DNA of 64,000 nt from Streptomyces sp. BV286 (GTDB taxonomy: Bacteria > Actinomycetota > Actinomycetes > Streptomycetales > Streptomycetaceae). Of the stretch, positions 36,822 through 44,990 are shown one piece after another. Each line of letters starts with the position of its first letter. Positions within the stretch are counted from its first letter, which is position 1. The stretch spans positions 1 through 64,000 of the forward strand of contig NZ_JAHRIB010000004.1 in NCBI RefSeq assembly GCF_019090165.1, written 5' to 3'. The notes under the pieces were generated by a model. The model was not told where the DNA came from, did not search any database, and worked only from the letters and a program-made list of their open reading frames with translations. A program made the translations under genes and the position numbers.

Positions 36822-37289
36822 GTGGCTGCGACCTACGAGTTCCCAAGCGACCTCCTGGCCGGTCAGGAGGAACTGCATCAGGTCCGGGCCGAGCTTCTGG
36901 CCCTGCTGAAGCGGCTTCCCTGGTCGGTCGAGCCCCTGGACGGCTTCAGTGACGACCACGGCTGGCGCAAGGTGGAGCGCCCCGCCTCCCCCGGTTGGAC
37001 ACCCGACGAACAGGCCGAGGTGGAGAAGCTGCGGGAACGCGAGCGGGAGCTCGCCGTCTACGTGACCTGCCACCGCTTCTGGTCGGAGGTCACGACCGCG
37101 GACAAGGTGGAGGCCCGGATGACCCTGAAGCACGTACGAGAGGCAGACGTACGCGAAGCGGACGCACGTGACGCGGACGCACAGGCAACGGACGCACAGG
37201 CAACGGACGCGCGGCAGGCGGACGTGCAGGGAACGGTTGCGCGGGAGGCGGGCGCACTGGAGTCGGGGGAGAAACAGGGACCCGCGTGA
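36822..37289 (+). CDS. Small protein with Asp/Ala-rich tail, probably leaderless
   Basis: Protein of 155 aa. Residues 1-100 form a compact helical domain (FPSDLLAGQEELHQVRAELL, then SPGWTPDEQAEVEKLRER). The remaining 45 are imperfect repeats of the type DARDADAQATDAQATDA, probably disordered. No ribosome binding site precedes GTG 36822, but a TAGCAT box sits six bases before it, so the transcript may start at the GTG itself (leaderless). Small proteins with this domain occur in Streptomyces, but I do not know a function. Confidence 0.82.
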   Translation: MAATYEFPSDLLAGQEELHQVRAELLALLKRLPWSVEPLDGFSDDHGWRKVERPASPGWTPDEQAEVEKLRERERELAVYVTCHRFWSEVTTADKVEARMTLKHVREADVREADARDADAQATDAQATDARQADVQGTVAREAGALESGEKQGPA

Positions 37290-37455
37290 GGCCGCGCACT
37301 GGGCCGCGTGCCGCCGCACGCCCTCTCACCAGGGCTTCGGGCGGGCAGCGGGAAGGACTCTCCGCACCCGCCGGGATCCCCCTCAGGCCCCTCCCGGACC
37401 ATTCCGGAACCGCCCTGACCATTCCGGAACCGCCCGGACGCTCCCGGACCGTCGC

Positions 37456-38874
37456 TCAGGCCCCGCCCCCGCGCTCTTCCCGGATCTGTGAGACCACGCC
37501 GGACACCGACCCGCGCACACCCTCCAGCTCGGTCAGGAAGTGCCAGTAGTCCGGGTGCCGGCCCTCCAGCGTGCCGATCGCGCGGTCCAGACGGGCCACC
37601 GCTTCGTCGAGGGGGCGCGCCTGCCGGGGGTCCGGGGTGCTGCGGCCGGCCATCGCGAGGCGCTGCGCGTCCCGGATCGCGAACCGCGTACGGTCGATCT
37701 CCCGCTGCGGGTCCTTCGACACCTCGTTCAGGCGGCGCAGCCGGTCCCCGGCGGCGGAGACGGCCTCGTCGGTGGTGTTCAGCAGCGCCCGGACCGTGGA
37801 CAGCAGCGATGTGGCGTCCGCCCAGCGCTGCTCCTCGCGGGCGACCCGTGCCTCCGTCAGCTTCCGCTCGGCCTGGCGGACGGTCTCCGCGGACTGGTCC
37901 GGCACATGCTGGAGGTCCTGCCAGCAGGCGGCCGCGAACCGTCGCCGCAGCTCGCTGAGCACCGGGTCCACCTGCCCGGACCGCGTGGTGAGCGCCTGCG
38001 CGCGCGTCCGCAGCGAGACGAGACGGCGGTCGATCTCGGTGGCCCGCTCCGGCAGCCGCTCGGCCTCCGCGCGCACGGCTCCGGCATCCCTCGCGACCCG
38101 GTCGGCCCGCTCCAGGGTCTCGGGCACACCGTGCTGCCCGGCGCCCTGGTTGAGCCTGGTCAGCTCGGGGGCCAGCGCGGCGAGGCGGGCGGCCAGGTCG
38201 TCGGCCTTGAGACCCGATCCCCGTACGGCGTCCAGTGCGTTCGAAGCGGCGAGCAGGGACTGGCGGGCGCGCTCGACGGCCGGGGCGAGGCGGGCGAGCT
38301 GCGTCTCGGCCTTGCCGAGGAGCGGGCCGAGCCCCTGCTCGAAACGGTCCAGCTCCTGCTTGACGCGGGCCAGCTCGTCCTTGGCCCGGGTCAGCTCCGT
38401 ACGTGCGTGGGCGGCGACGGAGGCCTCGAGGTCGTCGCGGTCGAGATCGTGCGCGTCCACCGCGCCGATGTACGTACTGCTGGCCTCGTCGATACGCCGG
38501 CCGAGCGCCTCGAAGTCGGCGACCACGCGGCGGGCCGCCGGGGAGTCGTCGACGGCGGTGATGGTCTCGATCGAGATGCGCAGATCACGCTGCGCCGTGT
38601 CGAGTTCGTAGAACGCGGCCGCCGCGGCGTCCTTCGCGGCCTGTGCCTCGGCCCGCTGGCTCTCGGAGCGCCCGCCGAACCACCGGCGGGTGCCGCCGCC
38701 CGCGAACGCGGCGGGCATGGCGAGCGCGAGGAGCGGAAGCGGCAGGAGGACGAGGGCCAGCAGGTCGCGGCCTGCGCCGCGGGTCCTCGCGGACCCGAAT
38801 CCGGCACAGGAGGGAGGTACTTGCTGTGCGCATGGCACAAACGGCGTGTACGGCTGCGAAGGTGTCGCCGTCAC
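37456..38874 (-). CDS. Membrane-anchored coiled-coil protein
   Basis: Protein of 472 aa. One membrane helix lies near the N-terminus (LLALVLLPLPLLALAMPAAF, residues about 37-56), and the following 400 residues are long Ala/Arg/Glu/Leu-rich coiled coils such as AHARTELTRAKDELARVKQE. The likely start is GTG 38874 with GGGAG six bases ahead. The upstream frame to 39126 lacks coding character. It resembles a scaffold or envelope-stress protein, but no family is recognised. It is 82 bases after the DUF4097 lipoprotein gene and may share its transcript. Confidence 0.82.
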   Translation of the reverse strand: MTATPSQPYTPFVPCAQQVPPSCAGFGSARTRGAGRDLLALVLLPLPLLALAMPAAFAGGGTRRWFGGRSESQRAEAQAAKDAAAAAFYELDTAQRDLRISIETITAVDDSPAARRVVADFEALGRRIDEASSTYIGAVDAHDLDRDDLEASVAAHARTELTRAKDELARVKQELDRFEQGLGPLLGKAETQLARLAPAVERARQSLLAASNALDAVRGSGLKADDLAARLAALAPELTRLNQGAGQHGVPETLERADRVARDAGAVRAEAERLPERATEIDRRLVSLRTRAQALTTRSGQVDPVLSELRRRFAAACWQDLQHVPDQSAETVRQAERKLTEARVAREEQRWADATSLLSTVRALLNTTDEAVSAAGDRLRRLNEVSKDPQREIDRTRFAIRDAQRLAMAGRSTPDPRQARPLDEAVARLDRAIGTLEGRHPDYWHFLTELEGVRGSVSGVVSQIREERGGGA

Positions 38875-38956
38875 TTCCCTCTCCCGTGCTGTGGTCCGTC
38901 CGGCCCCGGTGCCCCGTGCCATTCTCCCACCAGGTAAGGACGAACACACGGGCCGG

Positions 38957-39784
38957 TTAGTTCGCCGTACGCACGGTGACTTTCCCGTCCTCGGTGTGGG
39001 CGGACACCACATGGGAGCTGCCCTTGTCACGGGGTACCGACACATCCACGGAGCCATCTTCCGCGTCGGCGTCGACACGGTAGGTGGCGTCCGGCAGCCC
39101 GATGGTGAGCGAACCGTCCTGTCCACGCGCCGAGACCCGGTCCGGGACCGAGGCGAATTCGAGCCGGGTGGAGCCGTCGTGGGTGTTCACGTCGACGCGT
39201 CGGGAGTCGATGCCGGTCGCGTGCACCGAGCCGTCGTCGGTGCGCAGGGTCAGCGGTCCGGAGGCATCCTCGACCCGGACGGATCCGTCGCTCGCCCGGA
39301 TGGTGAGCGCCTCCTTGAAGCCGGTGGCCCGCACGCTGCCGTCGTCGTCGTTCACCGTGACGGCCACGCCGCGCGGCACCACGATGCGGTGCTTGGCCGA
39401 GCAGTCGGCCACCACACCGGAGCAGTGCATACGGAGCTTGAGCGTGTCGTCCTTCATCCCCCAGGTCACCTCGGGGTCCCCGCCGATCGCGACGCGGCCC
39501 TCGAACCACCGGGTGACCTCCACCTTCTCCACGTCCGCCACGACCAGCTCCAGCGCCGAGTCGTCGGAGTCGACGGTCAGCGTCCGGCCGTCGAGCGCGA
39601 AGGAACGCTTCTCCGGGTCCGTGTCGTCCCCCGCGCTGGCACCGCACCCGGAGGCGAGCAGCCCCACGGCGAGGACACCCGCCCCGGTGGCGGCGAGGGA
39701 GACCCGGCGCCCCCTCCCGCCGAACCGGCCCGAACGCCGCACATCACTGCTCGAAGAGCTCGAAGAACGCAGACGACCACTCAT
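38957..39784 (-). CDS. DUF4097-type lipoprotein
   Basis: Protein of 275 aa. The signal peptide ends in the lipobox LLASGCG (Cys47), so it is a surface lipoprotein. The rest is a right-handed beta solenoid with repeats built on DGSVRATG, DGSVRVED, DDGSVHATG and DGSTRLEF, the DUF4097 (putative adhesin/solenoid) pattern. ATG 39784 has GGGGGAG seven bases ahead. It probably forms a rigid rod on the cell surface. The binding partner is unknown. Confidence 0.88.
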   Translation of the reverse strand: MSGRLRSSSSSSSDVRRSGRFGGRGRRVSLAATGAGVLAVGLLASGCGASAGDDTDPEKRSFALDGRTLTVDSDDSALELVVADVEKVEVTRWFEGRVAIGGDPEVTWGMKDDTLKLRMHCSGVVADCSAKHRIVVPRGVAVTVNDDDGSVRATGFKEALTIRASDGSVRVEDASGPLTLRTDDGSVHATGIDSRRVDVNTHDGSTRLEFASVPDRVSARGQDGSLTIGLPDATYRVDADAEDGSVDVSVPRDKGSSHVVSAHTEDGKVTVRTAN

Positions 39785-39992
39785 GACGGGACTCCCCCAG
39801 ATTCGAACGCCCTCGGCCCCACGCTGTGACCCGGACACACTTCGACCGTACGGATCCGGCCCCCGCCAAGGGATCCGGGCCGCTCCCGAATGAGGGGTGG
39901 GGAAAACCCCCGCATCAACCGGCAGCCCACGGGGCCCCGGGAACGGGTTTGCGGGGCACCTCCCCGGGCAATGTAGGCTGTCGACTCGTCCC

Positions 39993-40067
39993 GGGCGCGT
40001 AGCTCAGTGGTAGAGCGCCGCCCTTACAAGGCGGATGTCGGCGGTTCGAAACCGTCCGCGCCCACCA
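39993..40067 (+). tRNA. tRNA-Val(TAC)
   Basis: A full cloverleaf is readable. The acceptor GGGCGCG (39993-39999) pairs with CGCGCCC (40057-40063). The anticodon stem CCGCC/GGCGG encloses CTTACAA, giving anticodon TAC. The T-loop contains GGTTCGAAACC, and an encoded CCA ends the gene at 40067. The gene is intact although a mobile element has inserted at its 3' end. Confidence 0.97.
40034..40065 (+). other. attL, the 3' half of tRNA-Val
   Basis: 32 bases starting gatgtcggcggttcgaaac that are repeated at 42279-42310. The tRNA T-arm lies inside, so integration kept the tRNA gene intact. Confidence 0.88.
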
Positions 40068-40159
40068 GTCCCAGGACACGACTGAGGCCCAGGTCAACCG
40101 GTGTGATGCCGGATGCCTGGGCCTTGATCTTTGATGGCGCGCTTTCGCCGCCGTGCCAC

Positions 40160-40416
40160 TCACGTGCAAGGTGGCGCCCCCGTCGCGGCAAGGGTGTTCC
40201 CGGTGTGCCGGAGATCGTGGAAGTGGACGTCACCGAGGCCGGTCGCGTCGAGCGCCCGGAGCCAGATCCGCGGAAGTTGTTCCGCCGCAGAACACCACCG
40301 CGAGCGCCGACGAAGACAAGTCCGGTTCGGCCGACACTCGCGCAATCGGCGAAATGGTTGTGCCCGTGGTCTTCGAGCCGAGCGTAGATGCCACCACCGC
40401 CGGGGTTCTCCGCCAC
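40160..40416 (-). pseudogene. Decayed tyrosine-family integrase
   Basis: Two minus-strand frames carry consecutive pieces of a tyrosine recombinase. One has GLVFVGARGGVLRRNNFRG and the other has HFHDLRHTGNTLAATGA, which includes the H-x-L-R-H-T catalytic box. The switch of frame between the pieces, the stop soon after and the absence of the N-terminal core and the Tyr region show that the gene is dead. It lies next to the tRNA, the normal place for such an integrase. Confidence 0.85.
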
Positions 40417-40561
40417 CTTCTCTGCCTCCTATGCTCCTGCACATGAGTCGATCACAGGAGGCGACGTCGCCGGTCTTCGCGATCCGCCTCCCGGACGCCC
40501 TGGACGGCAACGGCCCTCACGTGCGGAGCCACGACGGCAATCAGCTCATCGGCGGAAGCAG

Positions 40562-40849
40562 GTGAAGAACAGACTGCCGGTGGAGAACGCAGGCGACACA
40601 GACATCTGCCTGTCCATCGAGCCGTACGGCGAGGACTTCTGGCTGAGGCCCCGAGAGGTCTTCACCGTGGTGCCGATGGGCGACGGAAACGCACAGTTCA
40701 CGGTGGTCGTCGCGACGGGTGTCATCACGGTGTGGCTCTATGAGGACGGTGACCCGCACGAAGTGATGCTCGACTACGAGGTGGTCGACGCCAACGGCGA
40801 AAAGCTGGAGTGCGGCCACCAGCGACCACCTGATTTTGACAGCAGCTGA
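40562..40849 (+). CDS. Small beta-rich protein of unknown function
   Basis: Protein of 95 aa starting at GTG 40562, with GCGGAAGC just ahead. It reads as a compact beta-rich domain: ICLSIEPYGEDFWLRPREVF then VVATGVITVWLYEDG and ending CGHQRP. I recall similar unnamed Streptomyces proteins with a C-G-H-Q-R-P end, but no function. It lies inside the tRNA-Val element. Confidence 0.7.
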   Translation: MKNRLPVENAGDTDICLSIEPYGEDFWLRPREVFTVVPMGDGNAQFTVVVATGVITVWLYEDGDPHEVMLDYEVVDANGEKLECGHQRPPDFDSS

Positions 40850-40930
40850 GCCCGGCGTTCTGACTGTCGGAGCCGTCAAGTACCAGCCGAGACAGGACAC
40901 AAGCGCCTCATCCCAGCGAAGTCGGTACGG

Positions 40931-41485
40931 CTAAAGGGCTGCCCCCAGCACGTGACGAGCAGTGCTGATGAAGGAGTCGCGCACGTCGATCCTCTTGCTC
41001 CAATTGGCCATTGCCATCTCCTGGGCGTGGTGATCGGGAGATCGGCCACTGTCTTTATTAGCAGCGATCACACTCATCAAGTCGGACATGCACTGCGATT
41101 CAAAGGCCATGATATTTGCAGCAGGAACCGTGATGTCGAGCGATCCTTCCAGCTCGGCAAGGTGCAGGCGCTCCTGGAGGATATTCATCTCTCGGACGAG
41201 CTCCGCGTAGCGTCCGGATGAGTTCATCTCGGCACATGGGGTTTCTTCCCACGCAGCTCGCATGGCTCTTTCCACGACCGAGTGTTGGTTCAGTACGCCA
41301 ACGTAGGCACTTCGCCTCAGCTCTCGGATGCTGGCTTGGCGCCCCTCGGTTATCTGTGCGTGTTGGACAAGCTCTTGCGATCTCAACTGATGCCTTCCCG
41401 CTATGTATCCCACGGTGCCGGTGAGGGCGCTGGAGAGAAGCGTCGCAACGGCCGTGATGAGAGCGACCCAAGTTGTGTCTGTCAC
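40931..41485 (-). CDS. Membrane-anchored coiled-coil protein on the tRNA-Val element
   Basis: Protein of 184 aa. A signal-anchor helix (VALITAVATLLSSALTGTVG, residues about 7-26) is followed by a cytoplasmic helical domain with heptad character (ITEGRQASIRELRRSAYVGV, then SSGRYAELVREMNILQERLH). The GTG start at 41485 has no ribosome binding site, but GATAAT on the minus strand ends six bases before it, and TTGACG lies about 20 bases further, so a leaderless transcript is possible. No family is recognised. A single-helix anchor plus coiled coil is common in phage-defence and toxin-immunity proteins, but nothing here proves that. Confidence 0.72.
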   Translation of the reverse strand: MTDTTWVALITAVATLLSSALTGTVGYIAGRHQLRSQELVQHAQITEGRQASIRELRRSAYVGVLNQHSVVERAMRAAWEETPCAEMNSSGRYAELVREMNILQERLHLAELEGSLDITVPAANIMAFESQCMSDLMSVIAANKDSGRSPDHHAQEMAMANWSKRIDVRDSFISTARHVLGAAL

Positions 41486-41691
41486 AGCGCTATTATCGCG
41501 GAACCGGACGAGGTGAGCGTCAACCTGTCAAGGCATCCGTCGAGTGTAGAACTCGTCATCACCCACGCGTGGGTGCCAATAGAGTCGCAGTCATGACGAG
41601 ACCTCTTGCAGCAGCCGACCACCTTGGCGACCGAGAAGCCTTCAGCGAGTGAGGCCGTGCCCCCGGCGGGCCCGATTTCAGCCCAGCTCAC

Positions 41692-42099
41692 TCATTGAGC
41701 GCAGGAAATCTCAGCCAACCATTCAGGGGTGTAGCACTCAGCAAACGACCACTTCTGGTCCGAGTAGCGGTCATCCGTGCTGTCGGTGTAGACCTCAAGC
41801 CTGCTCTGCGGCGTCAGTCGGTAGTACTCGCGAATCGGGTCACCCTCCACGGTGGGATACGTGATCTTCAGTTCTGCGCTCTCGCCATTCTTGAGGGCTC
41901 GTCGGAGGCAGCCGATTTCCCGCATCGCCTGCTTCTGCATCTCCTCACCCTGAGCCAGGCTCACCGCGCCACAACTTGAAAACTCAGTTCTGGCCTCCCA
42001 GCGGTCCTTGACCGGATCGTCCAGCATGCCGCAGCCTGCAGCCAGCAAGGACATGGCCGCTACCGCGATGATCCGTGCGCGGACCGAAACAACCGCCAC
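41692..42099 (-). CDS. Secreted lipoprotein on the tRNA-Val element
   Basis: Protein of 135 aa when begun at GTG 42099. Residues 1-22 form a signal peptide ending in the lipobox LLAAGC, so Cys23 is the lipidation site. The mature domain of about 110 residues has four more cysteines (SSCGAVS, REIGCLRR, FAECYTPEW, EISCAQ), probably disulfide-bonded. Function is unknown. The open frame continues upstream to a TTG at 42219 preceded by GGGGAGG, which would add 40 residues ahead of the signal peptide. That start is less likely for an exported protein. Confidence 0.68.
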   Translation of the reverse strand: MAVVSVRARIIAVAAMSLLAAGCGMLDDPVKDRWEARTEFSSCGAVSLAQGEEMQKQAMREIGCLRRALKNGESAELKITYPTVEGDPIREYYRLTPQSRLEVYTDSTDDRYSDQKWSFAECYTPEWLAEISCAQ

Positions 42100-42278
42100 G
42101 AAGCGACGGCGGGCCCTGCTCTGGCCAGTCGTCCGTGCCAGGTGCGCCGGCCGCACCCGCTGCAACTGGTCCAGCACGTCGTTGTCGGCGTACACGAGCA
42201 GACCCGTCTTCGCTCTCAAAGCCCCTCCCCAGACTCAATGCTTGATCGCAGCCGGACCATACCCGCCCTGACATGGCA

Positions 42279-42310
42279 GATGTCGGCTGTTCGAAACCGT
42301 CCGCGCCCAC
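42279..42310 (+). other. attR, duplicate of the tRNA-Val 3' end
   Basis: Matches 40034-40065 with a single T/G difference at 42288. There is no upstream tRNA half, so it is an attachment site and not a gene. Flanking sequence diverges at once on both sides. Confidence 0.9.
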
Positions 42311-42472
42311 GGGAGCAGCACGCAGCTCAGCGTGCCGTTCGGCCCCTCGCCCATCGGGTGGGGGGCCGTTCGCGTGGGCAGGCCCCTCTCCTCCGGGCCG
42401 GGCCCTCCCCCTCAATCCCCACCCGCACCACCCGCCCCAACGCCCGCCCAACGCCCGCACCCGTCACGCCCG

Positions 42473-42501
42473 TTGACCCCCGCCAGATGGGCCAGCACAA
42501 T
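42473..42501 (+). promoter_or_regulatory. Sigma-70-type promoter of the Tat-exported protein gene
   Basis: TTGACC at 42473-42478 and CACAAT at 42496-42501 are 17 bases apart, giving a start near 42508. The LacI-type operator lies just downstream. Confidence 0.6.
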
Positions 42502-42515
42502 GGGCGCGCGCCGCG

Positions 42516-42529
42516 TGAGAGCGCTCTCA
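42516..42529. promoter_or_regulatory. LacI-family operator
   Basis: TGAGAGCGCTCTCA is a perfect 14-bp palindrome with the central CG of LacI/GalR-family operators. It sits around +8 to +21 of the predicted promoter, so a bound repressor would block transcription. No LacI gene is in the window. Confidence 0.72.
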
Positions 42530-42578
42530 AGCTCGGTGTGGTGTGCGCACCGGGGCCGTATGTCCTCCAGGGAGACCC

Positions 42579-43991
42579 ATGACCGGCAGACAAGGTTCGA
42601 GTTCGGTGTTCAGTCGTCGTGCGCTCATCGGCACCGGGCTCGGTGTCGGTGCCGCGGTCTTCACCGCGGCCGGTTCCGGCGCGGCGCGGGCGGCCGGCGA
42701 CGTCGTAGGTTCTGAGGGCGCCGGAGGTGCCGGGGGTGCCGTCCGGCGGGGGCATGCCTTCCTCGCCGCCGCCATGGACGCGTATCCGGACCACGGTGCC
42801 GTCCGTCTGACCCAGAGCTACACCGACCAGGCCGGTCTGTTCAGCACGGCGTTCACGTACGACAACGCCCTCGCGATCCTGGCCCATCTGGCGACCCGTA
42901 CCGCGGACGGCCGGGCCAGGGCCGTGGTGCTCGGCGACGCGCTGCTCTACGCCCAGGCCCACGACCCGGTGTACGACGACGGCAGGCTGCGGCAGGCCTA
43001 CAACGTGGGGCCGTACGTCTTCTTCGACGGGGTGCCGCAGCCGGACGGGTTCGTCCGGGCGGACGGCACCGCCAACGTCGGGACCCAGTTCGGCTTCACG
43101 GGCACGGCGGTCGGTGACATGGCCTGGGCCGGTATCGCCCTGAGCGCCCTCGCCGACCGGACCGGCGCCCGCCGCTTCCTCCGCGGTGCCGTACGGATCG
43201 GTGACTGGATCGAGCGGACCGGGCGCACGGACGAGCCCCTCGGCGGCTACAAGTTCGGCGTCGACGGGGCGAACGTGAAGCTGCCCTTCACCTCGACCGA
43301 GCACAACACCGACCTCGTCTGCCTCTTCGGGCGGCTCGCCCGGCTCACCGGGAACCGTGTGTGGCTGGAGCGGCGCGCACGGGCCCGGGCCTTCGTCGAG
43401 AAGATGTGGGAGCCCTCCGGGAACTTCTTCTACACCGGCACCAACGACGGCGTGAGCGTCAACAGGTCGCCCGTCCCCGAGGACACCCAGACCTGGACCC
43501 AGCTCGCCCTCGGCTCCCGCCCGTACTCCCGGTCGCTGGACTGGGCCGCGGCCGAGCTGGCCGTCCTGGACCACGCCGACCGGCGGAACAGCACGGTCCC
43601 CGCGGGCCAGTCGTACGCGGGCGTCACCTTCAGTTCCGTCAGTCTGCTGGCGAACGAGGACGCCCCGATCGCGGAGTTCCAGCCGAAGCCGGACCGCAAC
43701 GGTGTGTGGTTCGAGGGCACCGCCCATCTCGCGCTCGCCCTGCGAAACCGGCACGGGCGCGGCGACGAGGTGCGGGCCCGCCGACTGATCGCCTCCATCG
43801 AGCAGGCGCAGGACCTTCTCGGCACCGACCAGACGATCAACAAGAAGGCTCTCCCCGCCCGCTCCGGGGTCGTCTCGGCGAGCAGCCCGCTCGACACCGG
43901 GTTCGGCTTCGGCTACTACCCGTACCGGCACGCCGGTGCGACCGCCTGGTACCTGCTGGCGGCGACGCGTACCAACCCCCTGGATGCCTGA
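42579..43991 (+). CDS. Tat-exported (alpha/alpha)6-barrel, glycoside-hydrolase-like protein
   Basis: Protein of 470 aa with a twin-arginine signal (SRRALIGTGLGVGAAVF, cleavage after ARA). The mature part is built of repeated helical hairpins such as TRTADGRARAVVLGDALLYA and WLERRARARAFVEKMWEPSG, with acidic and aromatic residues near EHNTDL and EFQPKPDRNG, a layout seen in (alpha/alpha)6 glycoside hydrolases. No family number can be assigned by eye. It is probably secreted, folded with its cofactor. The LacI-type operator upstream supports a carbohydrate role. ATG 42579 has GGGAG four bases ahead. Confidence 0.82.
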   Translation: MTGRQGSSSVFSRRALIGTGLGVGAAVFTAAGSGAARAAGDVVGSEGAGGAGGAVRRGHAFLAAAMDAYPDHGAVRLTQSYTDQAGLFSTAFTYDNALAILAHLATRTADGRARAVVLGDALLYAQAHDPVYDDGRLRQAYNVGPYVFFDGVPQPDGFVRADGTANVGTQFGFTGTAVGDMAWAGIALSALADRTGARRFLRGAVRIGDWIERTGRTDEPLGGYKFGVDGANVKLPFTSTEHNTDLVCLFGRLARLTGNRVWLERRARARAFVEKMWEPSGNFFYTGTNDGVSVNRSPVPEDTQTWTQLALGSRPYSRSLDWAAAELAVLDHADRRNSTVPAGQSYAGVTFSSVSLLANEDAPIAEFQPKPDRNGVWFEGTAHLALALRNRHGRGDEVRARRLIASIEQAQDLLGTDQTINKKALPARSGVVSASSPLDTGFGFGYYPYRHAGATAWYLLAATRTNPLDA

Positions 43992-44087
43992 CCGGGCGGC
44001 GGCGCATTCCCCGGGGCTGGCGTGAGAGCCGCCCCGGGCGGATGCTGGGAGTACGGACGCCCTCCGCTCACTCCCGAGGAGGCGGAC

Positions 44088-44690
44088 ATGGCCACGCACG
44101 CACTGCGCACCGCGCCCAGGCGGCGGATCAGGCTCGACGAACACCTCCCGGTCGATCACCGTCTCAGCAGGTTCTACCGGATCGGTGCGGGGCTGATGGG
44201 CCTCGTGCTGCTCGCCTTCGGCATCCTGGGACTGATCGACCAGGTCGGATTCTTCGACACCCGCGGGGACGAGGTCTCGGGGCTGAGCACCAACGGGGCG
44301 CTCAGCGTGCTGTCGATCTGTGTCGGGCTGCTGCTCTTCGTCGGCATGGTGATCGGCGGCAACGTCGCCTCGACGCTGAACATGGTCCTCGGTGTCCTCT
44401 TCATCCTCAGCGGCTTCGTGAACCTCGCCCTGCTCGACACCGATTTCAACTTCCTGGCCTTCCGCATCCAGAACGTGCTGTTCAGCTTCGTGGTCGGCGT
44501 GCTGCTGATGTTCTTCGGGATGTACGGGCGCGTCGGCTCGGCCCTGCCCCACGACAACCCGTACTGGCGCTCCCGCCACCCCGAGCAGGCCGCCCGCGAG
44601 CAGCGGCTGCGGGCCGGGGCCGACCTGCGCGCGAGGGCCCTCGCCCAGGGCCGCGGCTCTCCTCTGGGAGAGGACCGGGCCGCCCGCTAA
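44088..44690 (+). CDS. DUF4383-type integral membrane protein
   Basis: Protein of 200 aa with four membrane helices: IGAGLMGLVLLAFGILGLI, SVLSICVGLLLFVGMVIGG, STLNMVLGVLFILSGFVNLA and NVLFSFVVGVLLMFFGMYG. A cytoplasmic Arg-rich tail follows. The pattern fits the DUF4383 family. ATG 44088 has GAGGAGG four bases ahead. Function is unknown. Confidence 0.85.
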   Translation: MATHALRTAPRRRIRLDEHLPVDHRLSRFYRIGAGLMGLVLLAFGILGLIDQVGFFDTRGDEVSGLSTNGALSVLSICVGLLLFVGMVIGGNVASTLNMVLGVLFILSGFVNLALLDTDFNFLAFRIQNVLFSFVVGVLLMFFGMYGRVGSALPHDNPYWRSRHPEQAAREQRLRAGADLRARALAQGRGSPLGEDRAAR

Positions 44691-44699
44691 CCTGGGCCC

Positions 44700-44930
44700 A
44701 TGCCTCGCTACGAATACCGGTGCCGGACCTGCGGTGACACCTTCGAGAAGAGCCGGCCGATGGCCGAGTCGTCCGCGCCCGCGGCCTGCCCCGCCGGCCA
44801 CGACGACACCGTGAAGCTGCTGTCGACGGTCGCCGTCGGCGGCGCCGCCTCGGCGCCCTCACCCGCGCCCCGTGCCGGAGGCGGGGGCGGCGGTGGAGGC
44901 GGCTGCTGCGGTGGGGGCTGCTGCGGCTGA
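44700..44930 (+). CDS. FmdB-family zinc-ribbon protein
   Basis: Protein of 76 aa. The first 45 residues are the FmdB zinc ribbon, MPRYEYRCRTCGDTFEKSRP with a second half CPAGH. A Gly-rich tail ends in paired cysteines (GCCGGGCCG), which could bind metal or be structural. The start is ten bases after the stop of the DUF4383 gene. Role unknown; the family is often near regulators or amidase genes. Confidence 0.92.
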   Translation: MPRYEYRCRTCGDTFEKSRPMAESSAPAACPAGHDDTVKLLSTVAVGGAASAPSPAPRAGGGGGGGGGCCGGGCCG

Positions 44931-44990
44931 CACCCGCGCCGGGCAGCGGCTTCAGTCTGGCTTCAGCTTCGGTTCACTAGCGTCGGGTGT

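Larger units (their letters stand above)
40034..42310. mobile_element. Small tRNA-Val integrative element remnant (2.25 kb)
   Basis: The 3' end of tRNA-Val(40034-40065) is repeated at 42279-42310 with 31 of 32 bases identical, the mark of site-specific integration. Between the copies are a decayed tyrosine integrase next to the tRNA and three genes of unknown function. The base composition is lower in G+C than the flanks. No replication, transfer or excisionase gene is seen, so the element is probably immobile now. Confidence 0.9.

Noticed and set aside
39915..40169. Small ORF antisense to the tRNA with a C-terminal integrase-like DGFEPPTSAL end
   Set aside because: It is the reverse complement of the tRNA sequence, a common false ORF beside Streptomyces tRNAs.
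42279..42310. A second tRNA-Val gene
   Set aside because: Only the 3' half is present and there is no acceptor partner or anticodon arm; it is the attR of the element.
40034..42310. A complete conjugative AICE or prophage
   Set aside because: There is no replication, transfer, excisionase or structural gene, and the integrase is broken.
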